From: Ceratothoa steindachneri
Taxonomy: Eukaryota > Arthropoda > Malacostraca > Isopoda > Cymothoidae
Assembly (NCBI GenBank): GCA_963969495.1
Contig: OZ018324.1
Location: forward strand, 155,028,672 to 155,092,671
Length of the DNA: 64,000 bases
Direction: 5' to 3'
Made by a program: the position numbers and the translations under genes. How positions within the stretch are numbered: position 1 is the stretch's first letter; the number at the start of each line of letters is the position of its first letter. The notes below the pieces were generated by a model. The model was not told the DNA's origin, did no database searches, and saw nothing but the letters and a program-made list of their open reading frames with translations. This document shows, piece after piece, positions 10,290 to 21,340 of this stretch.

Positions 10290-11300
10290 TGTCTTCATTC
10301 GATCGCTTTCATAAGCAAGGGCAGATCCTACGCTTATCTGCGAAAGATTTAATCACTGACGGCCAGGAAGAGGAACGTGACGAACGTGCGGAAAGAAACG
10401 CACAGAGAGAAGAGGAATAAAGAATTAGGCAGCACGATAGAGAGAGATAAGCCGTGACGAAGTCGAGATAAACTCCGTAGGATCTCGAAATGAACAGGCT
10501 CTAGTGCCCTCACTAAAACTCCCCACATACAAGGGTGAAGAAGGTTTTGCTCTTATTTAACGAACTTCGAGAAGATCATTCAAGTCAACAATTGGGATTT
10601 AGAATCAGATGGTGTCGCCCGGCTACTTCCACTATTAAACCCTCGTCTTCGCGACATATTCATTTCGCTCCCTTCATAGGAAACCCTTGATTGTTCAACC
10701 CTAAAGGCAGAACTTCTTTCTGCTATTAACAAGAATCCAGAATTTTATAGGGTTAGATTCCGCACCGCGCGAATACAGCCAGGCCAAACCTACAGACAAT
10801 TTGGATTCACGCTTCGCCGTAACTTCCAATTCTGGCTGGATTCCGCCCAAGTATCAAATGATTATGAGTCGCTAATTGACTTCATTCTAAGAGATCAACT
10901 GATGTCGACCCTCCATCGCGAACTAAGGGCCTTCATAGCGGACAGAAGAGCGTCCACTTTCAAGGAGTGTATGGAAGAAGCCGACATTCACGCTTCCAGT
11001 CACGACCTCTACCCCAAGGAAGTCAAGAAGAACCATCTCCCCTCTCCCAAACACAAGTTTTGGTTTAAACGAAGCCAACCCAAGGGCAACAACGGCTACG
11101 TAAAAGTGCAAGCGCCGGGCAAGTACAAGACTCACCCACCGCGAGAGCAAAAGGACGTGAAGCCCCCGTTACTCCCCTCCACGCCTTGCAACTACCGCCG
11201 TAGACCGATCGTATGCTTTACGTGTGGCACACCTGGGCACTTAAGTTACAATTGCCCCCAAAATTCTCAACTGAGGATCTCGTCGAGTCACCAGGTCAAC
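10290..11300 (+). pseudogene. Gag polyprotein of the Gmr1-like element (broken)
   Basis: An N-terminal frame from 10290 ends at 10420. After frameshifts and stops the gag core resumes near 10580: 'RFRTARIQPGQTYRQF', 'FILRDQLMSTLHREL' and 'TFKECMEEAD' match the retrotransposon gag/SCAN-like region. It then runs in frame 10902-11741 into a basic segment and a CCHC zinc knuckle, 'CFTCGTPGHLSYNC', near 11216. In an active element Gag forms the virus-like particle and the knuckle binds RNA. At least two stops and one frameshift lie between 10420 and 10900. Confidence 0.82.
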
Positions 11301-11399
11301 CAAATCTCTGTTGCCCGCTCGCCTAATCTGCTGGCCGCATCGCCAGTGCCCCCTGATCCCTCTCTCCCGGATCAACAGGTAAATTTCATGTTCAACAAG

Positions 11400-11745
11400 A
11401 GTTCCCCCGGTGGGCTACAGCTTGAAAATGGCGCAGTAAATGGTTGCCGAGTGTCAACCTTGGTTAGAGATACAGGTTGCACTTGTATAGTAGTATCCGC
11501 CAACTACTACCCCCCCCCCCATCCGTATTTTCCCAGCATAACAGATTCGCGTTGGTGCATGACTTTTAGGTCGTGCCAACAGGTTCCCAGTGGTACGGTG
11601 CCATATTCAATGCCAGTACTTCACCGGATGGGCCGACGTAGTCGCGACCCTGATAAAATTCTGCTTCGTCCTTATCGGACAGAGAGCACAGCTCTCCCAA
11701 AACCCAATTTCTCAGCCAGTCGTTATCAGGAACCAGACTGAGAAG
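11400..11745 (+). pseudogene. Aspartic protease region of the Gmr1-like element
   Basis: Downstream of the zinc knuckle the same frame reads 'VRDTGCTCIVVS' near 11466, a retropepsin active-site Asp-Thr-Gly followed by hydrophobic residues. The rest of the protease is shifted into another frame (11590 onward) after the C-run at 11511-11520, which is the likely slip site. The family protease would cleave Gag-Pol. Non-functional here. Confidence 0.6.
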
Positions 11746-11859
11746 GATGTATTGCTTCCGGTACTCCTATCGTCCCCAAACATCGACCTCGCCACCAATG
11801 TTCAATTTGCTGAGGCGCAGAAGAATTGCCCAAAATTACAACCCCTGTGGGGAAAAGCA

Positions 11860-13040
11860 AGGAAGAAGGAGACTGAAACAGTGAGAGGCAATCGGAAGAT
11901 CGAATACACCGTGAAGGACGCGTTATTATATCGTTCTTCTGTTGAACCGGAGAGTCCCTCAACCAACGCGTTATGTGTGCCGACAACGTATATCGAACCC
12001 GTTCTAAAGATGGCCTAATGGCCGGACATTTCGGTCATAACAAAACGGCACAACGAGTTTTCAAATATTTCTTTTGGCCAGGCGCGGCCAAAGAAATTAT
12101 CGACTTCTGCAAGTCCTGTGACCTTTGCCAGAAGGTCACCTCCAAAGGGCGTGTAGCCCCCGCCCACCTTCAAAAGACCCCAAGAGTGGCTGAACCCTTC
12201 GCCCAGGTCTCAATCGACCTAATAGGCCCCATTCGTCCCTCGTCGAACGTGGGACACTCCTATATTTTAACACTCGTCGATTGCGCCACCCGCTTTCCAG
12301 AGGCTATCCCCATGGAGAAGATTGACAGCATTTCTTGTGCAGAGGCTTTAATCTCAATCTTTCCCGAGTAGGGATCTCGAAGAAGATCTTAACCGACAGA
12401 GGACGTCAATTCACCTCTGAATTGATGAAGTATGTCGGTAAACTCCTTCTCATCAAGCCCCTCTTCACGACGCCATGGCATCCTTCTGCTAACGGGGTGT
12501 GCGAAAAGTTAAACGGCACCCTCAAAATGGTACTCAAGAGTGGCACCGCTACCTCCCCGTAGCGTTATTTGCTTGTCGCGAAGTCCCCCATAGGACTTTG
12601 GGATTCGCTCCCTTTGATCTGTTATATGGACGTAACGTCCGAGGACCGATGAGCATTTTAAAAGAATTGTGTTCCAATCCTACAATGGATGAGGAAATTA
12701 AATCCTCTTACGCGCACATTTTAGACCTACGTGCACGGTTAGAAAAATGTGCGGACATCGCTCTCCGGAACGCCGATGTAAACCTGGAGAAATTCCGCAC
12801 CTACTTGGACCTAAAATCAAAGGCGCGTTCCTTCAAACCAGGTGACGAAGTATTGCTCCTGCTTCCCTCCGAAGCAAATAAGCTCCTCTCCCACTGGAAA
12901 GGACCTTTCTCCGTTTTAGAGCCCCGTGGCCCGGTAGATTACCTAATCGAAACCCCCTCTGGTAAAAGGATTTACCACATCAACCTCCTAAAAAAATACT
13001 ACCGCCTTGCTTGCCTAAATAACATAGTCGCCCTAGACTT
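11860..13040 (+). pseudogene. Integrase of the Gmr1-like element, upstream of RT
   Basis: Frames 11590-12018, 11973-12371, 12335-12562 and 12499-13377 together cover an integrase: a zinc-binding HHCC region ('GHFGHNKTAQRVF', then 'CKSCDLCQK'), the catalytic core ('SIDLIGPI' with the first Asp, 'LTDRGRQFTSE' with the second, 'HPSANGVCEKLNG' with the Glu), 'FAPFDLLYGR', and a GPY/F-like end ('HWKGPFSVLEPRGPVDYLI'). All three acidic catalytic residues are visible, but at least three frame changes break the chain. The position 5' of the RT is the unusual feature. It continues without a gap into the RT at about 13300. Confidence 0.88.
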
Positions 13041-13299
13041 AGAACCCGTCCTCGAAGCCGCCTATCCCGTTGAACCCTTGTGGCTGGTCCAAACGGCGTG
13101 CGTAGAAGCAGACGATGAGTATCCCCTGCCGTCTTTTCCTTCCCTCAAAGCGGCGCCTAAGTCCGACTCGGACGTAAACCCCAATCTCACCCCTAATGAG
13201 AGGGCTCAATTGTTTTTGCCTTATTGGAAGGCTTTCCCGACGTCATTTCAGAATTCCCGGGTTGCTCAACCCAATTTACGCATGAGGTTGTCCTCACTA

Positions 13300-13830
13300 C
13301 TCAAGATGCGAGAAGAACCAAGCCTTATCCCATACCCGTACATTTACGGCCGACTTTCAATGAAGAGAGAGAGATAACTTATTAAAATTAGGAATAATAG
13401 AACTCTCGTCATCCGACTTTTGCTCCCCCATTGTCATGGTTAAGAAGCCTGACAAGTCGTTTAGGATTTGTGTCGATTTTCGCAAATTAAACGCGCTCAC
13501 ACAGTTTGACGAGGAACTGATACCCCTAATCGACCAAGTCTTCATGCCTTCGAAGACGCGAAGTTCATTTCCGAGATCGACCTCTGTAAAGCCTACCACC
13601 AAGTGCCGCTTTCAGAGCAATCAAAACGCTTTACCGCTTTCGCTATTGAAAAGGGATTATTTCAGTTTACCCGACTTCCTTTTGAGCTGGTAACTACTTG
13701 CAGAAGTTATAACCGGATCATGCGCCGGTTGTACAGATGGTCTATCGAACGTGACGTTTTATTTTGATAACGTGTAGGTCGCTACTCGTACCTGGGACCA
13801 ACACGCACAATCTCTGTGCGCGCTTCTATC
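13300..13830 (+). pseudogene. Reverse transcriptase of the Gmr1-like element, active-site mutant
   Basis: The RT begins in the frame ending at 13377 and continues at 13436-13690 and beyond: 'LGIIELSSSDFCSPIVMV', 'FRICVDFRKLNALT', 'KAYHQVPLS', 'FTAFAIEKGLFQFTRLPF'. The usual YxDD box reads Y-F-D-N followed by Val and a stop (about 13759-13777): the second aspartate is Asn and the next codon but one is TAG. In Ty3/Gypsy RTs both aspartates bind catalytic metal, so this RT is dead by sequence. Several frameshifts also occur. Confidence 0.85.
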
Positions 13831-13834
13831 CCGG

Positions 13835-14599
13835 TTGCGCGTACACTGGTTCACGGTAGGCCCGACCAAGCCTCACTTTGCCTATGACACCATTAATTAC
13901 CTTGGCTTCCTGGTCGGTATAAATCAAATGCATCCCCAAGACGACAAGATAAAGGCTATTTCGGAAATGTCGCTCCCCCGAATGAAGAAACAGCTTCGTT
14001 CTTTTGGGGGATCCGTGTCATTCTATCGCCGTTTTATGCCGAATTTCGCTGCCATAGCCTCGCCCCTTAACGACATGCTTAAGAGAAAGGCCCTTGATCC
14101 AGTCAATTGGACCCCTTTCACGGAAGATCGCGTCCATCAGTTAAAGCACAAACTAATCTCTGCCCCTATTTTGAGATTACCGAATCCTAATAAAACATTC
14201 GGGGTTCGTACCGATGCCTCTCAGGATGGCCTAGGTTGTGCTCTCGTCCAATATGATGACGATGGAGTGGGATATCCTGTAGGATATGCTAGTAGGAAGC
14301 TGTCCCATCGCGAAAAGGCGTATGTCACCATAGAGCTCGAAGCGTTAGCTATAGTGTGGTCTATTCGTAAGTTTAGGATGTATCTCATAGTTAAAGAATT
14401 TATTGTCGAAAGTGATCACAAACCCCTGGCGTACCTAAAAAACTGTGAGAGCCAAAATGGCCGTTTAATGCGTTGGAGCCTACTACTCATGGAGTACCAA
14501 TTTTGGATCATGTATGTTAAAAACAACGACAACTGCCTAGCCGATAGCTTGAGTAGGAATCCAATAGAAGACCCCAACTCCAACAACCTGAGTGTATAG
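13835..14599 (+). pseudogene. RT connection and RNase H of the Gmr1-like element
   Basis: A 254-codon open frame reads the end of the RT ('INYLGFLVGINQMHPQDDKI', 'RSFGGSVSFYRRFMPNFA') and a full RNase H domain: 'RTDASQDGLGCALVQ', 'YASRKLSHREKAYVTIELE', 'VESDHKPLAYL' and 'DNCLADSLSR'. The four acidic RNase H residues appear present. The domain would remove RNA from the hybrid made by RT. It ends about 270 bp before the 3' LTR with no integrase after it, confirming the rearranged gene order. Confidence 0.88.
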
Positions 14600-14868
14600 T
14601 AAAATTCGTGTTTGATTCATTTTGTAAACACTAGTTTCCTTTCTTTTTTTGCCTTGTTGATGTTGTGTGTGCGTATGTATACATTAGATTATCTGTGGTT
14701 ACACATAGGCAAATCCCGTGTAGTGTTATATGTTGTTGTTTTTTTCTCTCTGTTGGTAAACGTTAAAATTGTAGCTTTATAAGTTCCCCTCTTGACGAAA
14801 TTAGTTGTAAACATTTTTTTCGCCCCAAAGTGTTCTGTGCTGTAAAAGTGTCTTTGGATATGGAGGAG
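14600..14868 (+). other. 3' untranslated region and polypurine tract
   Basis: No frame. A purine-rich 'GGAGGAG' at about 14862-14868 directly precedes the LTR start TGTAAAGGG, as expected for the plus-strand primer. Confidence 0.6.
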
Positions 14869-15227
14869 TGTAAAGGGATCCGTTAAAATAGTAGTATTTC
14901 CCCACTTCCTAAGATGTTACTTCGGGAGAGAAAGTGAGCCGTTACTCCCCCTCTCCCCCTCCGACTTCGCTCTTTTTGGACTTGCCGCCAGGTCAGAGAG
15001 AAATTCACACTGAGGCATGACGCTGAAATTGAAGGCACCTCCCCGCCGTCTCAATCCCCCCCCCCCGGGGCAGGAGATTACCCAGCTAGTTTGTAGGTTT
15101 GCCGCGAACAACCTTTATTGGTCCAGCCGCTGATCGTTCCGTCTAACCCGCTGATCTCGGCCTCTTACACTTTCCCATAAGAAGACGCTCGGTTGTCCCG
15201 GCCGATAATGAGGGTTCGAGAAGGCCC

Positions 15228-15229
<2 letters not shown>

Positions 15230-15286
<57 letters not shown>
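15230..15286 (+). repeat. (CT)n microsatellite in the 3' LTR
   Basis: Pure CT run of about 57 bp; the matching place in the 5' LTR (8889-8909) is about 20 bp. Confidence 0.9.
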
Positions 15287-15289
<3 letters not shown>

Positions 15290-15908
15290 CCCCTGTTTTG
15301 GAGAACTCCGGGTATATATGCACCCTCTCAAGGATTACCCATAGATTTGGTTAGACGACGCTCTCTCGAAAGGAGGTTGATTCAACGACGCTCTCTCCCG
15401 AGAAGTGTTTAGTAACGGTCGCAAGCCACGTAAGAGCTGGACATCACACTCGTATCTTCGGGTCAGGAGGGAAGAGTCTCGTGAATCAACGTCAGCTTTT
15501 CTCAACCGCCTTCGGATAGAGGATTGAGGAAGCCATCCTCCGAAGTTCTTCTGGTAAACTTTTGAGGACAAGAGACCCAATAGCTCGCTCAATCCGAGTT
15601 TGGAGAAGTCATCTTCTCCCCCTCCCCCTTCGAAGTTCGACCGGTGACGTCTTGAGTACAAGAGGCCCGCATTTCGCAAAACCCAAGTTTGGAGAAAGTA
15701 GCACCACCCTCTGCGGGTTCTCAGCTATCCCCGTGAGTAATCAAGGTCGCTAAGACCTCCCCCCACCCAATTTCTTCTCGCTTCACTCTCGAGGTTGAAA
15801 GGAACTAAATCGACCACTACCCTAAATCTCCCATTATAACCATTTAATTGCCCTGGTTTTAATTAGTATTCCGAACCTAATTCCGTCTTATTCATGTACC
15901 TATATATA

Positions 15909-17695
15909 CAAGGTGTCCCAGAAAAAGTTAACCCTACTTTGAATTAGTATAACTCAAAACCTATTAGAGATTTTTGAGTCCTGCAAAACAAAAAAATTTA
16001 ACAACTAGTTATCTGCCGATTCTGGAAATTTCATTAAATATACTTTTACGATATTGGTACACTAATGGATTTAGTGGAGGCTATCAAAAATATGTTTGCG
16101 CAAGGAAGTAAAATAATGAAACTTCGAAGTTTAAAATCGACAAATATATTTCAATCCATTTTTAACAAAAACAACACTTCATATGGGTAATAAAAATTCA
16201 TTTTTTTAATTTTCTAAGCACCGTTTCCTTCCACATGACCTCAATTTCTTTCCAGGCACAGTTGCGCCTTTGATAGCATTGATTGAACAACTTTTTGGAT
16301 TAACCTGTGATTTTCCTTATGTCTATTGACTTCATGTGTGATACGATCTCTTAACTGGTTGATGCTTTGTGGTGAAGTAGAATACACTATATTTTTTAGA
16401 TATTCCCATAGGAAATAATCGCACGGTGTTCAGTCAGGGGATCTTGGAGGCCATTCAATTGCATGATTTAGCGAGACAATGCGGTTGTCAAAGGTTTCTC
16501 CTAGTTTTGTTCTTACAGCATGATATCTATGAGCTGATGCACCATCCTGAATCCACCAAATCTATTGAATCGATTGCCGTAAATCTGGCGGAGTTCCGGG
16601 AAGATCTCTTTCGTTGATCATGCTCAGGTAGACAGCACCATTCAAGTTATTCTCATAAAACAATGAGCCGACAAGATAGCCATTCCCGCAAAGTCCGATC
16701 CACAGAGACACCTTCTGCTGACAAATACGTGTGTCAAAGTTGAATGCTGACGGGTGGTTCAGCGGCGCATATTGCCAAATGTTATGGCTATTTACCTTTC
16801 CATTTATGAAAAAGACTGTCTCGTCACCAATCACAATGTTTTCCAAGAAACGAGCAGTTTTATGAAGAAGCCATTCGACAAATTGTCTACGACGAGGAAA
16901 ATCAGTTTCAAGAAGCTGGTGTCTTGCATGCATCTTATAGGGATGCTATTTTAAGTCATGTTTAGTAATGCGGTTAAATGATGACTTTGACAATTGTAAC
17001 CCATTCTTTCTGACTGATACATGTGGATTTTGAAGAAGTGTCATCTGAACATATTCGATATTTTATGTTGGCTCTTATGGTTCTCATACAACCCGAACAA
17101 CCTTTATTTAGATTTAAGCATGTTCCTTCATGTTGATATTTGCGAACATTTTTACAAATTATGGGCTTGCTTGGAAAACGTTGTTCAAATGAATCTTTTA
17201 CTTGTTTAATACTGCCAGTCTTAATAAACTTTGTGACTACAAATACGCGTTGATCATTTGTTGACTGCATGATTAAAAAGGTTCTATGGAAGTAAACGCT
17301 TACACAGAAACGTTTTGATTTGCTTAGTAAGCAATAATGACGAGACCATACCACAGCGTGGTGAAAACCCACTGTATAATCGCATAGGCTTTGCTTGAAG
17401 AATCGCACAGTGACCCAGGCTACCTAGGCTCCCTACGCTTCTCTTGAAAGTGCACGGTGGCTTAGCATTCCTAGGCTTCGTTTAGTTATTTTAATTCTTT
17501 GCGCAAACATATTTTTAATAGGCTCCACTAAACCTATTAGTGTATCAATATCACAAAAGGAAATTTAATGAAATTTCCAGAATCGACAGATAAATAGTTG
17601 TTAAATAAAACACTTTTTGCAGGACCCCAAAATCTCCAATAGTTTTTGAGTTATCCTAATTCAAAGTACGGTTAACTTTTTTCTGGGACACCCGG
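15909..17695 (-). mobile_element. Tc1/mariner element with long inverted repeats
   Basis: A 1787-bp element between TA dinucleotides (15907-15908 and 17696-17697). The ends begin CAAGGTGTCCCAG and, in reverse complement, CCGGGTGTCCCAG. The similarity of the two ends extends for roughly 200 bp ('TTTGCGCAA' occurs near the inner border of both), so the inverted repeats are much longer than the usual 30 bp. It encodes a transposase on the minus strand and lies inside the Gmr1-like 3' LTR. Confidence 0.88.
16250..17265 (-). pseudogene. Mariner-type transposase (broken)
   Basis: On the minus strand the chain begins near 17265 with a helix-turn-helix region ('TNDQRVFVVTKFIKTGS', 'KYQHEGTCLN'). It continues in the frame 16933-16562 with the first catalytic region ('VIGDETVFFINGKVN') and 'SLWIGLCGNGYLVGSLF'. 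Near 16440 it reads P-P-R-S-P-D then a stop, then T-P-C-D-Y-F-L-W, so the last catalytic Asp is kept but a Leu codon has become a stop. Frameshifts separate the parts. Tc1/mariner transposases cut and paste at TA sites. Closest in text to the copy at 35085-44575. Confidence 0.83.
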
Positions 17696-17759
17696 TATAT
17701 CCAAATTTATTTTGTGCCTTTTATTTAGTGTATATTAAAATCTATTTTAATATACTTTG

Positions 17760-19165
17760 CTTCAAGACAGGACACCAAATGAGTTCTTGTAAATCAGAGC
17801 CCGGTTGTTCAAAATGCGGTGGAAAAGGCCACTTTTAGACCGCTCGCACATATAACACAATCTACTGTGCAAATTGTGGTGGCGGACATGTCGCTGTGAG
17901 TTTAAAGTGCCTGTACCTTAAACAGAAGCACGCTGAAGTCTCCACAGAGATAAAGAGGCCTCAACACCCCTCCACACAAGAGACACATACCACATCCATC
18001 CCCAACTACACCGCTCCACCACCTCCACTCACAAAAACATTCGCCGCTGCTGTAAGTACACACGGTACCAATCACCTTATCTCACCCACTCAGATAGAAA
18101 CTAACACCCTATCACCACAACTCCAAAACACAACTGGCCATCGTGCTTTCCACGGTGGCAAAAGACAGATCTAAGCGTAAACCCTGCACATATGCCGAGG
18201 CACTAAATCAGCTATGTGATGCAAATGGTCTTTCCGGAGACACACTTTGCCTTACTAGACGAACATAACTACTTACGACCACCGCTGCTCCAGACATCCA
18301 ACACACCCAACCACCGAAAACGGAAAGACAATAACCCACGCCCGCCTCTCTTACCTACACCTGCACCACACACCTCTGACCGCACCTTTACATACACTGC
18401 TCCTAGCACTAATATCCCTCCACTCGCTGCTCCTCACCCAGTACCTACCCCTTCCCACTACAGTTCAAACCCCCCTCCCCAGCCCCTACTCCTAATCCTT
18501 CCCCAGTTCCTACTCCTACCTACTCCCCAGTTCCTACTTTAACCCCTTCCCAGTTCATACTCCTATCCCTTCCCTAGTTCCTACGTCCACCCCTTGACCA
18601 GTTTATACCTACGCTCCTTCCCAGCTCCTACTCCCTTCAAGGTCACCCCCCCCCCTACCACACCTCCTCTCTTGATTGATGTCCCATACACCGGTCCTCT
18701 CCCATAATTCCCATCCCTCTCTATGACACTGACGATTCTCCCCCTTTATTAGGCCCTCCTCACCACCACTCCTCTCATTCTCCTCTACCAGCCCTAACTC
18801 CCTCTTCTTCACCCTACACAGACCACCACCTACAACCACCAACACGCGATCCCATAGCAACAGCAACACAACACTCACTCCCAGCAATGGAGCAAGTGTT
18901 GGCAAAAGCCTCAAAGCCGAAACGTGAGGCTCTGAGGCAGAAAACAAACCAATAGCGACTTATGTTCAAACCTTAAATGGCGGTAGTCTGTAACACGTCA
19001 AAAGAAACCAACAGGTCTACCAGACCCGTCCGCAAAACAACATGATCGACACATCTGTTGGGGTTATTACACGCACGATAACAATAAGCACACACAGCAT
19101 CACGAAGACGCGCCCAAGGTACGGACACCTCTCCTTTCCGCCAAGCCAGCCCTCATACCACCCCT
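17760..19165 (+). pseudogene. LINE ORF1 relic with zinc knuckles and proline-rich tail
   Basis: From about 17805 the plus strand reads 'CSKCGGKGHF', a stop, 'TARTYNTIYCANCGGGHVA' and 'LKCLYLKQKHAE': two CCHC-type knuckles in the spacing seen in the ORF1 of jockey and I-type LINEs. A Pro/Thr-rich region follows in frames 17896-18174 and 18216-18542. No RT follows before the microsatellite at 19182. Assignment rests on the knuckles only; the downstream part is low complexity. Confidence 0.55.
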
Positions 19166-19180
19166 GTCATGTGCTCATTG

Positions 19181-19358
<178 letters not shown>

Positions 19359-19359
19359 C

Positions 19360-19835
19360 ACCCCGCACCGGTGTATAGCCACCATGCTTTTTACCTCCCC
19401 CATCCCTTCATAAGTTAATTTCCAAACCGCTCCTCTTCGACTATAAAGATCTCCTTCCACACAGGAGTCCCTCATCTTTTACTTTCTATACAAAGATTCG
19501 ATTACGCATCCGGTTTGTTCGACTTCAATACGGCTTGTGTTAATTCCTCGGTCAATTTAATAGACTTTTCTATAGATCGTGGCCTCATTATAAAAGCAAA
19601 GATTTTCGCAAGTGAAGAAAAGAAGCGCGGCTCGATTATAATAGTGAAAGGTGGAGATAGTTTAGGCTTTTATCGAGTAATGAGTATATTATTAGATAAT
19701 TTAAAATAACCATTTCACTGCTGACATTTCGCAATTGCCTTTTGCATTCAACGCTAATGTTAGCCATTCGAATTAGGAATATTGCGAGGGTTTTAAAAAG
19801 TTGCGGGGAAGGGGGGATACATTTTCGAAAGTAAC
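19360..19835. other. No gene recognised
   Basis: Only a short unassigned frame (19515-19709), with no family resemblance. Confidence 0.4.
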
Positions 19836-19839
19836 TAAA

Positions 19840-19992
19840 AAATTTTAATTTTTGGGCGGCAACCGCCTAAATTAGGTGGAGCTATTGTCTTTGTTATTTT
19901 GATAAACGTGCGATCCACTCTGCACATTTATTGAAATAATAAAGACGATAGCGCCACCTACTTTAGGCTTTTTCCACCAAAAGTTAACATTT
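19840..19992. repeat. Inverted repeat, about 61-bp arms (MITE-like)
   Basis: Arms 19840-19900 and 19932-19992 are imperfect reverse complements; the inner blocks 'TAGGTGGAGCTATTGTCTTT' and 'AAAGACGATAGCGCCACCTA' pair across a 31-bp spacer. No coding capacity. Confidence 0.75.
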
Positions 19993-20010
19993 CTAAATGA
20001 GTGGTTTCGC

Positions 20011-20033
20011 CTTATGACGTCTGACGTCATAAG
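20011..20033. other. Perfect 10-bp palindrome containing TGACGTCA-like half sites
   Basis: CTTATGACGT, then CTG, then ACGTCATAAG. May be a transposon end or chance. Confidence 0.5.
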
Positions 20034-20375
20034 GAATAAATTGTAGCCCAGAAACAGCGCCCCCTATCGTGCGCCCTTAAAATGAAGTATTACCGCCTGA
20101 CGAACCTCCCTTAGCAGGATCCACTGCCAGCTGCAGGACCTCAAAACTCACTATCAGACAAAGTGAACCAATGAAGAAGGACAACATGACTGGGAGCAGC
20201 GATGAACTACTTGGCTGTGAGGACTACACCCCAAACTACCAAGTATTATTTTGCATCATTTTCGCCATATTAATTTTCCATTCCGATTCCCTATACGCAG
20301 GGCCGCTTTAAGGAGCTGCGGAGTCCATAGCACAAGGAACAGCAGGGCCCCCACCTGTATATATATACACACACA

Positions 20376-20380
<5 letters not shown>

Positions 20381-20445
<65 letters not shown>
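20381..20445. repeat. (AT)n microsatellite
   Basis: About 65 bp of AT directly left of the MITE at 20446. Confidence 0.95.
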
Positions 20446-20446
<1 letters not shown>

Positions 20447-20917
20447 GTGGGCGTTATCGCGATAACGATATCGGATTATCGGTTATCCGATATCTCCCCC
20501 CCGCGTTATCGATTCATCGGTATCGCCGATACTTTTGGTTCCAAACTAGCGATAATCGCTAATTTCAATTTTCGGTTCCAGTTTGGCACAGGGGCGAGTC
20601 GCGCGTGCCTTGGAGGCAGAAATGGGTAGGCCCGAGCTGGGGGAAGGATCCTCAAAACCTATGAGAAAATGAAGGAGAGCCTTACCAGGTAAGAAACTAA
20701 AAAACAGTATTCAAATATTCTTATTATTGTATTATAAAATAACGCTATATATAGTCAATAATCAATATTATATTATAATTTGGGATTTATCGATTTATCG
20801 GTTATCACCTTATCGGGCGATAAATTATCGCCAGTTATCAATATCCGTTATCACCGATAAGGTTATCGTTATTGTTTTATCGGTTATCATGATGCATTTT
20901 TACGTTATCGCGCCCAT
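20446..20917. mobile_element. hAT-like MITE, copy in AT repeat
   Basis: Starts CGTGGGCGTTATCGCGATAAC and ends in TTATCGCGCCCATA. Over most of its length it matches the copy at 53592-53958. Many TTATCG/CGATAA motifs occur near both ends, more here than in the other copy. Flanks are (TA)n, so the target duplication cannot be read here. Confidence 0.78.
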
Positions 20918-20979
20918 ATATATATAAATATATGTATATCTTATCTCACCCCCCTCCTTCCCCATTTTTCTCGACAGAG

Positions 20980-21340
20980 GGAAAAAATTATCTAAGGAAT
21001 TTAAAAGAACTGCTAGTATACTATTTTGGTTATTAATGGGATTTATTTTTGCTTAATAAATCAGCCTAAATAGATATTTGAAAACCATTAACATAAATTG
21101 AGTTTAGATGGAAATCGTCGTCTGCTAATGTTTAGGCCTTATGACTGACGTGAAATGAATCTATAAATTTTCTGAACTAGGTTTGTAAGATAAACAATTA
21201 AACAAAATAAATATATTCACAAAATTAACTAATGAACGATTAGATAAATTGGATTAGGAATACAAGTAAGATATGGTAAAATATGTTTTAAAGTAACAAG
21301 ATGTAAATTAGGATGTGAAATGAAAATGAAGTAAGAATGA
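20980..21340. other. AT-rich, no gene recognised
   Basis: Possibly the distal part of the LTR-related repeat to its right, but similarity to 31060-31250 is weak. Confidence 0.35.

Larger units (their letters stand above)
8513..17755 (+). mobile_element. Gypsy-type LTR retrotransposon with integrase before RT (Gmr1-like)
   Basis: Two LTRs (from 8513 and from 14869) flank an internal region coding gag, protease, integrase, RT and RNase H in that order. Canonical Ty3/Gypsy elements place integrase last; integrase upstream of RT within Gypsy-type proteins is the hallmark of the Gmr1 group. Both LTRs begin TGTARAGGGATC, and a purine-rich tract (GGAGGAG) precedes the 3' LTR. All frames are broken, and the RT active-site box is mutated. 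The 3' LTR contains a later mariner insertion. Confidence 0.85.
14869..17755 (+). repeat. 3' LTR of the Gmr1-like element, split by mariner
   Basis: Matches the 5' LTR over 14869-15908 and again over about 17698-17755 ('TTTATTTTGTGCCTTTTATT'). The mariner at 15909-17695 sits in its TA tract. This LTR has a long CT tract (15230-15286) and two minisatellite units instead of three. Confidence 0.82.

Noticed and set aside
18216..18947. Proline-rich frames on both strands as a host protein
   Set aside because: Low complexity downstream of LINE zinc knuckles; no start, domain or splice support.
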